A stretch of 63,688 nucleotides of DNA from a virus, in IMG/VR virus record IMGVR_UViG_3300036846_000403, positions 1 to 63,688 of that record. The stretch is one strand, 5' to 3'. The stretch's first letter is position 1; every line of letters starts with the position of its first letter. The position numbers and the translations under genes are program-made. This document shows, one piece after another, positions 48,890-57,013 of the stretch. The notes under the pieces were generated by a model. The model was not told the origin of the DNA. It made no database searches and saw nothing but the letters and a program-made list of their open reading frames with translations.

Positions 48890-49613
48890 TGATATCACTC
48901 CAGTACTGATCCCATGCCTTTACGGCGGCTTTTCCACTTCGTCCTGCGGTCTCTCTCTGCCAGTCAGAAACAAGTCCCGCATTAGCTGACTCCTGGCCAC
49001 GGAACACAACCCGCGCCAGACACTCACAAAAATCGTGCGCTTGAAAAGCATCAGATTCCGTCTTATGTATACCATTGCTAGCAGCAAGACGAGAACAGTA
49101 AGAACAGGAACCAGGCTCAACAATACGCTCCCAGCCAGCAGCGACATCATCGCGTGCGGCGGCTCTTGTGACAGTATTGCGGCCTCCATTCATAACAATA
49201 CGTACCGCCGAGCCACACATCATGTCCCGCGCCTGCGCTGAAGACGTTACCGCGTCCGAGCCTTTGTCTAGGAAATGGAAGAACTGCCCTACTCCCATTA
49301 TGCTAGTCATATGGGAGAGATAGCTCTGATCAATAGGACTGCCAGGAATAGGACCGCCGTAGAAACCAGCAACAGCACGAGACATCCCGTAATACTCACT
49401 AGCATCAGCAGCAGACATTTGATAGTGAGTATCAATGATCCCTTGAATGACCGGCTCAAGAGTTCTCCATGAATCGCTAAACTGCTGTGGGTTCGCTATC
49501 CGCATCCACAGCGACTGGATCGAGCTAAGGACTCGCTGTGCTATGGCATGCTGGTTCATCTGGTACCTATTGTACAGTGCCAGTTGAACGTTCGGCATCA
49601 GTGGCGTAGTCAT
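48792..49613 (-). CDS. MuF-like minor head protein (273 aa)
   Basis: ATG 49613 overlaps the portal stop. A helical N-terminus is followed by the MuF/SPP1 gp7-like C-terminal part: GWERIVEPGSCSYCSRLAAS, then FQAHDFCECLARVVFRG, with a Cys4/His arrangement typical for these proteins. It is injected or sits inside the capsid near the portal. The usual partner of a portal directly upstream. Confidence 0.82.
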   Translation of the reverse strand: MTTPLMPNVQLALYNRYQMNQHAIAQRVLSSIQSLWMRIANPQQFSDSWRTLEPVIQGIIDTHYQMSAADASEYYGMSRAVAGFYGGPIPGSPIDQSYLSHMTSIMGVGQFFHFLDKGSDAVTSSAQARDMMCGSAVRIVMNGGRNTVTRAAARDDVAAGWERIVEPGSCSYCSRLAASNGIHKTESDAFQAHDFCECLARVVFRGQESANAGLVSDWQRETAGRSGKAAVKAWDQYWSDINGSKGNSGGEPEAQTAPTGQGAGDAPVEVQPV

Positions 49614-51166
49614 CCGGCCACCGGCTCATTCGTCGGGCCGCCGGGAGCAGTAGCGGCCGGAGCACCAGGCGGCAGCTGCGGGGGTGGCGCAGCACCGCCG
49701 AGGGACGTTGGTGCCCCGGCCTGTATAGTGGTAGCCTGCTGCTGCTGGATAAGCTGCTGTACCATCTCTTGTGCCTTCTCGCGTTGCGCAGCAAGCTGCC
49801 AGGATGCTACATCATCCGCGGTGACGCCAGGAATCCGCGCCCACAGTTCCTCAGCCGGGACGCCCAGCATCTGTGCAGCCTTTGTCAGGCCGTCGATCGT
49901 CGCGCCGAACGCGCGGGCCGACGTATCCCGCCACACGACCGTACCGAACAGGTCGTTCCAGCCGTCCTTGTTTCCCGACGCTAGCGACGTCAGCCGGAAC
50001 ACGTTCCGCCACGGGTCCGTCATTCCGGCCTGGAGTTCCTCAATCTTCCGGTCTAGGCCGTCCCGCGCCGCAGCGAGCGCTTCGGCCGACATGTTGGCTA
50101 CCTGACCAAGCAGGTGGTACGGCGGCACCTGGCATACGGTCGACATATGCCTGATGCCATCCTCACGCACCGTCGAGTACGGCTGTAGGGCCGTCTCCCC
50201 GAACTCGCCAAACTTCGTGGCCGGGTCATCCGACGCCCATACCCGGTCTACACCGGGCCGGAATGGCGCCTGCTCGCGGCCATCTTCATCGACAGGCGCC
50301 ATTCCGGAGACATACCGCTGCCGGAACGCAGCGAACTGAGTAGAGATCATCAGGTTGAACGTATCGAAGTTGATCTGGTCCTGAATCGGCATGATCGGCT
50401 CGATCTCGCCAATACAGTCTTCCTCGGCGTCCAGGTCGACTTCATACAGGTACCGAACGACCGGACATAGACCCATACCGTGCGTCGAGATTACCGGCTG
50501 CCCGTTCAGCAAGGCGTCCGTGGGATCGGCTAGCTTCAGCTGCGCACTACTGATATCCGGAGCCGCATTCCCGGTGAGGATATAGCGGTTCTCCTCATCG
50601 TAGACGTACACCATCATCTGCGACCTGCCCTTGGGCAAGTTGACGATGTTGACCTCGATGGCGAACTGCGGCCACTCGTCGTCAACCTCATCCGCGTAGA
50701 ACGCAGTCATCCGGCGCGGCGATACCGGCCGGATAACCGGCACGTCGGCTAGCTGCTCCTCATCCGAAGTCATTTGCCCCGGCAGCACGACAGTGTACGC
50801 CGAACCGTACTTGATCACCGCGCGATGAATGCCGTGCTGCCGCGACACCATTCGGTTTGCGCGGAAAGCATCCCACTCGGGCTGAGGCGTCTGTGCGGAC
50901 GCGATCTCATTTGAAGTCGCCCCGCTCGGCCGGTACCCATCAACGTGGAGGTTCTCTGATATGACCGAAATGACTAGCGGCAGGAAGTTGCGCCTGGCCT
51001 TCTTTGCTATCCAGCGGTACTCCGCATTAACCCCACGCGGAATGTACGGCGGGTCCTGACGCCCCCGGACATAGTTCCCAATACGCCGCAGCCGTATCTG
51101 CTCCTGCTGACGAGACTGTAGCGCCGCATTCACGGTGTCAATAAGGTCACTACTGCCGATAATCAT
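49610..51166 (-). CDS. Portal protein (518 aa)
   Basis: ATG 51166 overlaps the terminase stop (ATGA); GTG 51178 is a longer alternative. Features of SPP1/HK97-like portals: NYVRGRQDPPYIPRGVNAEY, KARRNFLPLVISVISENLHV, MSAEALAAARDGLDRKIEEL and a Gln/Pro-rich C-terminus (EKAQEMVQQLIQQQQATTI). It forms the dodecameric DNA gate to which terminase docks. Confidence 0.92.
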   Translation of the reverse strand: MIIGSSDLIDTVNAALQSRQQEQIRLRRIGNYVRGRQDPPYIPRGVNAEYRWIAKKARRNFLPLVISVISENLHVDGYRPSGATSNEIASAQTPQPEWDAFRANRMVSRQHGIHRAVIKYGSAYTVVLPGQMTSDEEQLADVPVIRPVSPRRMTAFYADEVDDEWPQFAIEVNIVNLPKGRSQMMVYVYDEENRYILTGNAAPDISSAQLKLADPTDALLNGQPVISTHGMGLCPVVRYLYEVDLDAEEDCIGEIEPIMPIQDQINFDTFNLMISTQFAAFRQRYVSGMAPVDEDGREQAPFRPGVDRVWASDDPATKFGEFGETALQPYSTVREDGIRHMSTVCQVPPYHLLGQVANMSAEALAAARDGLDRKIEELQAGMTDPWRNVFRLTSLASGNKDGWNDLFGTVVWRDTSARAFGATIDGLTKAAQMLGVPAEELWARIPGVTADDVASWQLAAQREKAQEMVQQLIQQQQATTIQAGAPTSLGGAAPPPQLPPGAPAATAPGGPTNEPVAG

Positions 51167-52812
51167 GAGAACGACCACACTCTCCGCTTTGACTTTGCCG
51201 AAGCCTCTTCCTTGCGCTCCTTGTATTTCTTTGAGCCGAGCACGAGACGCCGGGCATGCCGCGCCCCGACCATACAGACGCAGGCGTCAATTTTCTTCGG
51301 GCTCTTGGGCGCTTCCTTGCCAATCGACACGCCCCAGCGATTCGGACGACGCCTGGCATTAACGACATGCCGGCCTAGCGACGAGTCGCCGTCATGCACA
51401 AACGATGCTCTATCAATCTCAGATAGCACCATCTCACACGCCTGCGTGAACTCTCCCACATGCGAGCGCATATCCCATGCAACCGGCTGAGGATCACGTC
51501 CGCCAGGTACAGCCCATACATCAACAGTGTCTTCAAACCATTCCCGCCAGGTAATCTTGGTGGACTCTTCCCACTCCTTGACGTCCGCGAAGAACGCACA
51601 TACGTTCCAGCGCTCCTTGGCTTCCTGGATCGCTAGGTGTACTTCCTCTGCCGGGATGTACCGTCCCAGTGCCCTTGGCTCCCACACGCCTAGACAGAAT
51701 ATGAATCCTGTCTCGATATGACACCCTACCAGTGCCGTAGCATCCTCAACACGAGAGCCATCAAAGAACATGACGATGTCATCATCATCCGCAATCCTGA
51801 ATTCCGGGTCTGCCATCCGGGCCCACTTCTGCTGCGTGGTCCAGGCGTCTTCTGGAGATTCAGGCCAATTGAGGTAATAACGCTTAGACACATCGAGCGG
51901 TGTGCGAGGCGAGAGGATGCGGTTCTCCACAATGTCCTCAACATCCACCCAATAAGCATCGCCATAAGCAAATTCAACAGCTTTGCGGATAGATGCAGTG
52001 TCATCGAAGTCGACATCAGGAGGGGCCATACGCGCATCATATAGGATACGGCCTTTGCCTTTGAGGCGCCCTTCCTCCTGCGATACCCAAGCATCAAACG
52101 TTGTCTCAGCAACGCTCTCCTTCCCCGGCTCCCATGCATTCGAAGTCTCGATAATCCGCGAGCCCGACTTACCGACGTTGCGGTCCATAACTTCGGCAAG
52201 GTCAACTCCACCGTTTGATGACGTAAACGATTCCGTCTGGTCCAGAATCGCAAACGTGACCAGCGCCCCTTCCTCGGTAGTGGGAGAAGACGTGATGACC
52301 ATGAGCTGGCCACCGCCCGGTACGTGGAAGATGGTCTTGCCAGCCTCGACGTCATAGTCTCGCAAAATTCTCGAGTTCTTTGGTAGGAGAGCCCGGACCA
52401 TACGCATCGTGTTGATGTTGGCCTGGTCATGAGAAGACGCTCCGATCTGGACTAGCGGCATCGACACTTTCTTGCCTACACAACCGCCAGGCACTTCGGC
52501 ATTGAACCGCGCCATACGAACGGGCGCAAGCAGTTCGATCATAGCTAGCACGGCGGCGAAGGGACTTTTCCCCGCTCCTTTTGGGTACCGGCGCACTCCA
52601 TGGTAGAAAAGCCAGCGCCCATCATCACGCACGGCGTACCACCACAATAGGAACCGCACCTGCGACTCAGTGAACTCCCATCTCAGCCCCGCGTCCGGGC
52701 CGTCCGGTTGTTTGAGATACTTCGTCGCCCAATGGATTGCTTCCCACCCGAGTGTGAGTTCGGGGAATCCTTCCGGCAGTGTCACGAGCCGGTCTCGTGG
52801 CGCTACGAACAT
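51163..52812 (-). CDS. terL: Terminase large subunit
   Basis: ATG 52812 with GGGGGGATT. ATPase part: RRYPKGAGKSPFAAVLAMIE is the Walker A region, VTFAILDQTESF the Walker B/coupling segment. Nuclease part: IVMFFDGSRVEDATALVG gives the first catalytic Asp, followed by ...FFADVKEWEES and HDGDSSLGRHVVNARRR. 549 aa is normal. It packages phage DNA with TerS (54251-54694) and possibly the HNH protein (55724-56074). Confidence 0.93.
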   Translation of the reverse strand: MFVAPRDRLVTLPEGFPELTLGWEAIHWATKYLKQPDGPDAGLRWEFTESQVRFLLWWYAVRDDGRWLFYHGVRRYPKGAGKSPFAAVLAMIELLAPVRMARFNAEVPGGCVGKKVSMPLVQIGASSHDQANINTMRMVRALLPKNSRILRDYDVEAGKTIFHVPGGGQLMVITSSPTTEEGALVTFAILDQTESFTSSNGGVDLAEVMDRNVGKSGSRIIETSNAWEPGKESVAETTFDAWVSQEEGRLKGKGRILYDARMAPPDVDFDDTASIRKAVEFAYGDAYWVDVEDIVENRILSPRTPLDVSKRYYLNWPESPEDAWTTQQKWARMADPEFRIADDDDIVMFFDGSRVEDATALVGCHIETGFIFCLGVWEPRALGRYIPAEEVHLAIQEAKERWNVCAFFADVKEWEESTKITWREWFEDTVDVWAVPGGRDPQPVAWDMRSHVGEFTQACEMVLSEIDRASFVHDGDSSLGRHVVNARRRPNRWGVSIGKEAPKSPKKIDACVCMVGARHARRLVLGSKKYKERKEEASAKSKRRVWSFS

Positions 52813-52831
52813 GGAATCCCCCCATCTTGTT

Positions 52832-54247
52832 CTAAGGCGTGCCGACGTACCTACGCAGGTTTGCCATCACTTCTGAACTCGGCTTCACGACCTGTGACGT
52901 ACCCCGCAGCGCTGCTGCGCCGGTCTTCATTGTGCCCGGTCCCTTTGCTCCCCTCGCGCCGACGACCGTACGCGCTGCGACGGGATGCTTCGGCTTAGCT
53001 GGTGCCCGCGGCTTCTTGGGCTTTGCCGGCGCACGCGGCTTCGGGGGTGCCTTCGGGATCTTGCCCTTTGGCACTGCCTTCTTGCGGTGGTGTAGGTAGA
53101 GCCCCATTTGCCCTAGCTGTAGAGCCGTTATGCCACCGCGCCCGGCACTAGCCAGCGCCCGCCGACGCCGGTCAGCCGCCGCCTGGCGCTTCTGATCCCT
53201 CTGGGCCTTGCGGTCCTTCGCAGCCTTGTCCCGTGTAGCCTGAGCTTGCTTGGCCGACTTCTCCTGAGCCGTTGCCTCTTTCTTTGAGGCTTGATCGCTC
53301 TCCTTCTGAGACTTTGCGGCCGCCCGCTCTGATTCGCGGGTATTGCGGCGCGCTTCCGACTCCTGCTGCCTTAGCGCGGCCCGGACATCAGACTTCTCGG
53401 CCCCGGTCGACGCTGCAACTGCTGACACGTGCGCCTCTCGTGCCCTCCTGGCCTCCGCAACCTTGTGGGTAGCCGCGCGCAGCGCCTCGTGCTCCGGAGA
53501 GCTGCCCCGCTGCGCCGCTGCGGCGTGCTCCTGTGCTCTCTGGTGCTCGATAGCTTGCTTCTTGGCCTCTTTTTCGGCCACGGCCCGTTCCCGCTCGGTC
53601 ATCTTTGAGGCTCGTGCGGATTCCCTCTGCTGCCTCTCGGACGCTCGCTGAGCTTCGCGCTGCCCTCTCTCGAAATTGCGCTGGTGAGCAGTTACCTGCC
53701 TTGCTGCTGTGGCACGCCGCCTCTGCAGATCGCGTGCGGCCCCTTCGTGAGCCCGTTGCGTTGCGGCTGAAGTCCGTGCAGTCTCTCTCTGCGCAGCGGC
53801 TGCGGCCCGCTCACCTTCACGCTGCTGTTGTAGCGCGACGCGCCTTGCCTCGGCCTCGCCCCGCATCTGCTCCCTCTCAGCAGCCCGGATTGCGGTCGTG
53901 CTAACGCCGTGCTGCGCAGCTAGCTGCTTGACCCTTTCATCGGAAAGCCGTTTCTGTGCCTCAAGGGCACGAGCCCGGCCGGCAACCCTGTCAGAAGCAA
54001 GCTGCCCAGCAGCCCGCTCCCTTCCGCCCGCACTGCCACCGCCACCGGCCCGTGCGACACCCATCTTCTGCTTCGCAACACGCTGCGTTTTCTTCTCTAT
54101 TGCCCGGCCGACTCCAGCACCGCCTCCCGCGCCAGTGCCAGGCTTGATAGCGCCAGACTTGAGACGGCGTAGGTGTGGATGGCGTGGCCCGCCTAGGTCC
54201 CAGCGGCCGTGGAACCCGCGCCGCTCAACAGGATTGAAGTTGACCAC
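52832..54247 (-). CDS. Long Ala/Arg/Gln-rich coiled-coil protein (471 aa)
   Basis: GTG 54247 with AGGAGG. After a short Gly-rich start, residues about 85-365 are an almost unbroken charged coiled coil (AQKRLSDERVKQLAAQHGV, QREAQRASERQQRESARAS, REAVAEKEAKKQ-type heptads). Then comes a Lys/Pro/Ala tail (PKAPPKPRAPAKPKKPRAP) resembling histone H1-like or DNA-compacting tails. No family recognised. Between TerS and TerL such a protein is unexpected; it may be a DNA-binding internal head protein or packaging factor. Confidence 0.75.
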   Translation of the reverse strand: MVNFNPVERRGFHGRWDLGGPRHPHLRRLKSGAIKPGTGAGGGAGVGRAIEKKTQRVAKQKMGVARAGGGGSAGGRERAAGQLASDRVAGRARALEAQKRLSDERVKQLAAQHGVSTTAIRAAEREQMRGEAEARRVALQQQREGERAAAAAQRETARTSAATQRAHEGAARDLQRRRATAARQVTAHQRNFERGQREAQRASERQQRESARASKMTERERAVAEKEAKKQAIEHQRAQEHAAAAQRGSSPEHEALRAATHKVAEARRAREAHVSAVAASTGAEKSDVRAALRQQESEARRNTRESERAAAKSQKESDQASKKEATAQEKSAKQAQATRDKAAKDRKAQRDQKRQAAADRRRRALASAGRGGITALQLGQMGLYLHHRKKAVPKGKIPKAPPKPRAPAKPKKPRAPAKPKHPVAARTVVGARGAKGPGTMKTGAAALRGTSQVVKPSSEVMANLRRYVGTP

Positions 54248-54250
54248 GAG

Positions 54251-54694
54251 TCACGCCTCCTTGACGATACCGAGCCGGCCATGCCACTTGATCACGGCCT
54301 CATCTGCGGCATCCTCATCAACATCCGCGACATCCGCATCTTCTAGCTCGATGCGGTTGCGCTTCCGGTCGACAACAGTGACCCCGAGCCGTTCGGTAAT
54401 CCGCAGGAATGACGGCAGCAGATTCGCATGATACGTACGCATGTACATGTCATAGATCTGTGCCGCCACTACTGCGGTTGCCCAGTCGGATGCCTCGTAG
54501 AAGTCCGACTGCCCCGAGAGAGCCAGGGAGTTGAACCAGGACTGCGCCTGCGGATGCCAGTTTGGGTTGGCCGCAGGAATGGGGATGCCTTTCCGCCGAG
54601 AGGTCCCCTGGGTCACGGAAACGAAACGCGGGTCATCAAGCGTTCCGGTTCCGCCGCCAGTACGCTGTTCTGGTTTCTTCCTGGCTGCTACCAT
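54251..54694 (-). CDS. terS: Terminase small subunit
   Basis: ATG 54694 with GGAGGGG. PIPAANPNWHPQAQSWFNSL then SGQSDFYEASDWATAVVAAQ matches the WHPxAxxWxxSLxxSGQxxFYEPSDWA core of actinophage small terminases. A helical middle (IYDMYMRTYHANLLPSFLRI) and acidic end (DADVADVDEDAADEAVIKW) follow. It recognises the packaging site; it is separated from TerL only by the coiled-coil gene. Confidence 0.85.
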   Translation of the reverse strand: MVAARKKPEQRTGGGTGTLDDPRFVSVTQGTSRRKGIPIPAANPNWHPQAQSWFNSLALSGQSDFYEASDWATAVVAAQIYDMYMRTYHANLLPSFLRITERLGVTVVDRKRNRIELEDADVADVDEDAADEAVIKWHGRLGIVKEA

Positions 54695-54703
54695 CGCCCC
54701 TCC

Positions 54704-55513
54704 CTACGCCTTGGCGCCGTGGTGCTTGACGTGCGGGTCATCCGGGTTGGTCTCCGGTGCCGCCGTCGGGATCCACGCCCAGGCCGGGCGCTGCGCGTTG
54801 ACTAGGCACACCACCCAGTCGCCCGGCTGCCGGTCCTCAGGCGGCAGCTTGGGCTGGTACCCCGGCAGGGCATTGTCCGGGAACACGACCTGGGCGATGA
54901 AGGCGCGCTCCATCGCACCGCCGTTGTCGACCCAGTACCAGACGCCGTGGTTGAGGTCCGGCAGGTCCGGGTGGCCGGGGATCTGGTCAGGGTCGAAGGA
55001 CGGCAGTCCCTCGGGCGGGTCGGGCCACACCACGGGCGGCAGGTAGATCGGCGGCATTACGTGGCCGGGCGGCGGCTGCGGCAGGGGCAGTCCGATGTCG
55101 ATGTACTCGGGCGGACGGCCACCCCAGATGCCGGGCGGCTCACCACCACCTCCCGTCGGCGGGTAGTAGATGGGCGGCATCGCCACGGGCGGCCAGCCAG
55201 GAATCGGCTGCGGCTGCGGCGGCGTGGTGTCGACCCACGGAGGCGCTACGCCACCCCAGAAGCCGGGCGGCGAGCCACCGCCGCCACCCGGAGGTTGCGG
55301 CTGCGGCAGCGTGTTGTCGATCCACTCGGGCGGCGTGCCACCCCAGAAGCCCGGCGGGTTGCCCGGACCCGCGCCAGGCGGGTTCGGCCACACCGTCGGC
55401 GGGATGGGGTGCTCTACGTGCGGCGGCGGGCCACCAGGCGCGATGGGGTGCGTCGGCGTCCCCGGCACATCCTCATCCACCCATCCGATGACCTTGACTA
55501 GCTTCCATGCCAT
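54704..55513 (-). CDS. Proline-rich repeat protein (269 aa)
   Basis: ATG 55513 with AAGGGAC. At least three repeats of about 30-40 residues: NPPGFWGGTPPEWIDNTLPQ, SPPGFWGGVAPPWVDTTPPQ and EPPGIWGGRPPEYIDIGLPL, each ending in PQPQPP-like strings. The C-terminal domain (HGVWYWVDNGGAMERAFIA, GDWVVCLVNAQRPAWAWIP) is a compact beta unit. Extended Pro-rich rods capped by a small domain suggest a virion surface or decoration protein; its place beside terminase is odd. Confidence 0.75.
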   Translation of the reverse strand: MAWKLVKVIGWVDEDVPGTPTHPIAPGGPPPHVEHPIPPTVWPNPPGAGPGNPPGFWGGTPPEWIDNTLPQPQPPGGGGGSPPGFWGGVAPPWVDTTPPQPQPIPGWPPVAMPPIYYPPTGGGGEPPGIWGGRPPEYIDIGLPLPQPPPGHVMPPIYLPPVVWPDPPEGLPSFDPDQIPGHPDLPDLNHGVWYWVDNGGAMERAFIAQVVFPDNALPGYQPKLPPEDRQPGDWVVCLVNAQRPAWAWIPTAAPETNPDDPHVKHHGAKA

Positions 55514-55527
55514 GCGTTTGTCCCTTT

Positions 55528-55758
55528 CTACTTTGCTGGCGGCTTCCCTTGTAGCTGCCCGCTTCCCTTGGATGTATTGCCTTTATTGCCAGGCGTGACG
55601 GGTCCGTCTCCCGGCTTCCAGTCGTCCGGCACGGCACCCGCGCCATGACAAGTCTTACACACATGTGTGTCAATGCTGCCCGTCCCCGAGCAGGGTGGGC
55701 ATGCCTTCTCACCTGCGCCAGGCTCACGCTTCTGCTGAATCGGCACGAACGGAGGCAT
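55528..55758 (-). CDS. DnaJ-type zinc-finger small protein (76 aa)
   Basis: ATG 55758 with a perfect AGGAGGTG. CPPCSGTGSIDTHVCKTCHG (residues about 18-37) has the CxxCxGxG ... CxxCxGxG form of the DnaJ central zinc site. The C-terminus is a Gly/Lys/Pro-rich tail. Function unknown; it overlaps the HNH gene end by 35 nt, so the two are coupled. Confidence 0.8.
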   Translation of the reverse strand: MPPFVPIQQKREPGAGEKACPPCSGTGSIDTHVCKTCHGAGAVPDDWKPGDGPVTPGNKGNTSKGSGQLQGKPPAK

Positions 55759-56074
55759 CCGGCACCTCCTCACGAATGTAGCCCGGATGGGGCTCATGTG
55801 GCCTGAACCGCAAAGATCTCATAGCAGCTTGTGATGCACGCCCTTGTTCACCGGTGCGCTTCCGGTGGTGCGGGGTACAAATCCCGCGCAACATCTCTGG
55901 CCGATGGTCATTCGGATCACCCATGTGGTCGGCCTCCGTTGAGTCCTGGCCGCACGGTCCCTGCTCTCCTGGCAGACGGCCCCACTGACACACGGGGTCT
56001 CGCGCCAGCGTCATGTTGCGCAGACGCCCCCACCCAGCAGGCAGGGGCGTGCTACGCCAGGAGCTAGCACTCAT
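55724..56074 (-). CDS. HNH endonuclease near terminase (116 aa)
   Basis: ATG 56074 with GGAGTGG; ATG 56089 is in frame. Core: RDPVCQWGRL, then TEADHMGDPNDHRPEMLRG and CTPHHRKRTGEQG, the C-x-x..., D-H ... H-N-like and C-x2-H-H-x-K of an HNH beta-beta-alpha metal site. HNH proteins beside terminase genes are known to assist specific cleavage in cos-type packaging. First gene behind the minus-strand promoter at 56228-56256. Confidence 0.88.
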   Translation of the reverse strand: MSASSWRSTPLPAGWGRLRNMTLARDPVCQWGRLPGEQGPCGQDSTEADHMGDPNDHRPEMLRGICTPHHRKRTGEQGRASQAAMRSLRFRPHEPHPGYIREEVPDASVRADSAEA

Positions 56075-56227
56075 CAGCCACTCCAGCATTCCAGCACCGG
56101 TCCTGCCCACGCTGCGCATCCACTGGCGACGGGCCAAGGGACAAACCCGCACCATCCACCGTCGGACTATTGAAGCCCTCCACCCTAGATCACCACCCTC
56201 CGCAGCGCATCCGGTGCTTACGGGTCG

Positions 56228-56256
56228 AGGATACCCGATCCGGCCCGGAAAGTCTA
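56228..56256 (-). promoter_or_regulatory. Class A promoter for the packaging transcript
   Basis: Minus strand: -35 TAGACT (56256-56251), 17-nt spacer, -10 TATCCT (56233-56228), about 150 nt before the HNH start. Just upstream (56272-56298) is an AT-rich stretch with three TTCGA/TCGAA-like half sites shared with the divergent gene at 56332. Confidence 0.65.
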
Positions 56257-56331
56257 CCCCAAAGGCCATTCGAACATTTATTCGAGCTATCGAAAGTAAG
56301 TTCTACTCCGGAGCTGGGGTATACTTGGACC

Positions 56332-56901
56332 GTGAACAGGGTTGAGGATGTCGATGAGAGTGTTGCCACCCGGTACAACGGCACCCTGTTCCGTAGCAGA
56401 CTCGAAGCCCGGTATGCCGTGTTCTTCGACGCGGCCGGAATCGACTGGCAGTACGAGCCCGTGCCGCCACTGGTCCTGAAGCGCACCCGCCGCCGGGGCG
56501 ACTCGTTCTGGTACCTCCCCGACTTCGTGCTCCCGCAAACGAACACCGTATGCGACGTGAAGGGCTTCCTTGCTCCGGATGGCCTCCAGCGCCTCCTGGC
56601 GGTGGCCCGCGCCATCCCCCACGGGCTCACTGTCCTCGGGCACCTGCCAAGCGTATGGCAGTCGCGCTGGCCGTGCTCTATTATCAAGCGTAAGGGCGAA
56701 CTCGTCGCCGTGCCGTGGACGCCATATCCCGCGCCATCCCGTCGGCGGGTCGTCTATGAGGAGCATATCACGGCACGCCTCCTTCTGGAAGGGTTCCCGG
56801 TAACCATCCCCGAGTGGGCCGAGGTTCCACTTGTTAGGGCAAGGTACTTCTACTTCCCTAAGACAACAGGCCCTATTCACCCGCGCCAAACCTATTCCTG
56901 A
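56332..56901 (+). CDS. PD-(D/E)XK endonuclease-like protein (189 aa)
   Basis: The only rightward gene between the two leftward blocks. YNGTLFRSRLEARYAVFFDA then GIDWQYEP and WYLPDFVLPQTNTVCDVKGF match the phage PDDEXK family that starts S/R-x-LEARxAVFFD and carries D ... D/E-x-K (D and V-K here: PDF ... CDVKG). GTG 56332 sits at the expected start point of the TATACT (56320-56325), so the mRNA may be leaderless. The role may be DNA processing near the origin-like repeats that follow. Confidence 0.75.
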   Translation: MNRVEDVDESVATRYNGTLFRSRLEARYAVFFDAAGIDWQYEPVPPLVLKRTRRRGDSFWYLPDFVLPQTNTVCDVKGFLAPDGLQRLLAVARAIPHGLTVLGHLPSVWQSRWPCSIIKRKGELVAVPWTPYPAPSRRRVVYEEHITARLLLEGFPVTIPEWAEVPLVRARYFYFPKTTGPIHPRQTYS

Positions 56902-56913
56902 TCAATCGAGCTG

Positions 56914-57013
56914 GGACCGAGTTAGATACTATAACGTAGTTATATCTAACCCCGTCCCAGGTCCCAACTCAAAACAGAGTTGGGACGGTCCCAACTCGTC
57001 CTAACTCCGTCCC
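56914..57013. repeat. Origin-like cluster of inverted 10-14-bp repeats
   Basis: Elements: GGGACCGAGTTAG (56914-56926), CTAACCCCGTCCC (56947-56959), GTCCCAACTC (56961-56970), GAGTTGGGAC (56977-56986), GTCCCAACTC (56988-56997), CTAACTCCGTCCC (57001-57013). 56961-56986 is a perfect 10-bp inverted repeat, and 56921-56950 is an AT-rich imperfect palindrome with 8-bp arms (GTTAGATA/TATCTAAC). It lies between converging genes beside the RepA-like ATPase and primase. An origin is the leading idea. Confidence 0.65.

Noticed and set aside
52839-54431. Several rightward frames opposite the coiled-coil gene
   Set aside because: Biased codon use of Ala/Arg/Gln repeats opens the antisense frames; no promoter or ribosome site.
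56170-56331. Longer start for the PDDEXK-like gene at 56170
   Set aside because: The added 54 residues are low-complexity and cross the minus-strand promoter and the TTCGA cluster; GTG 56332 is more consistent.
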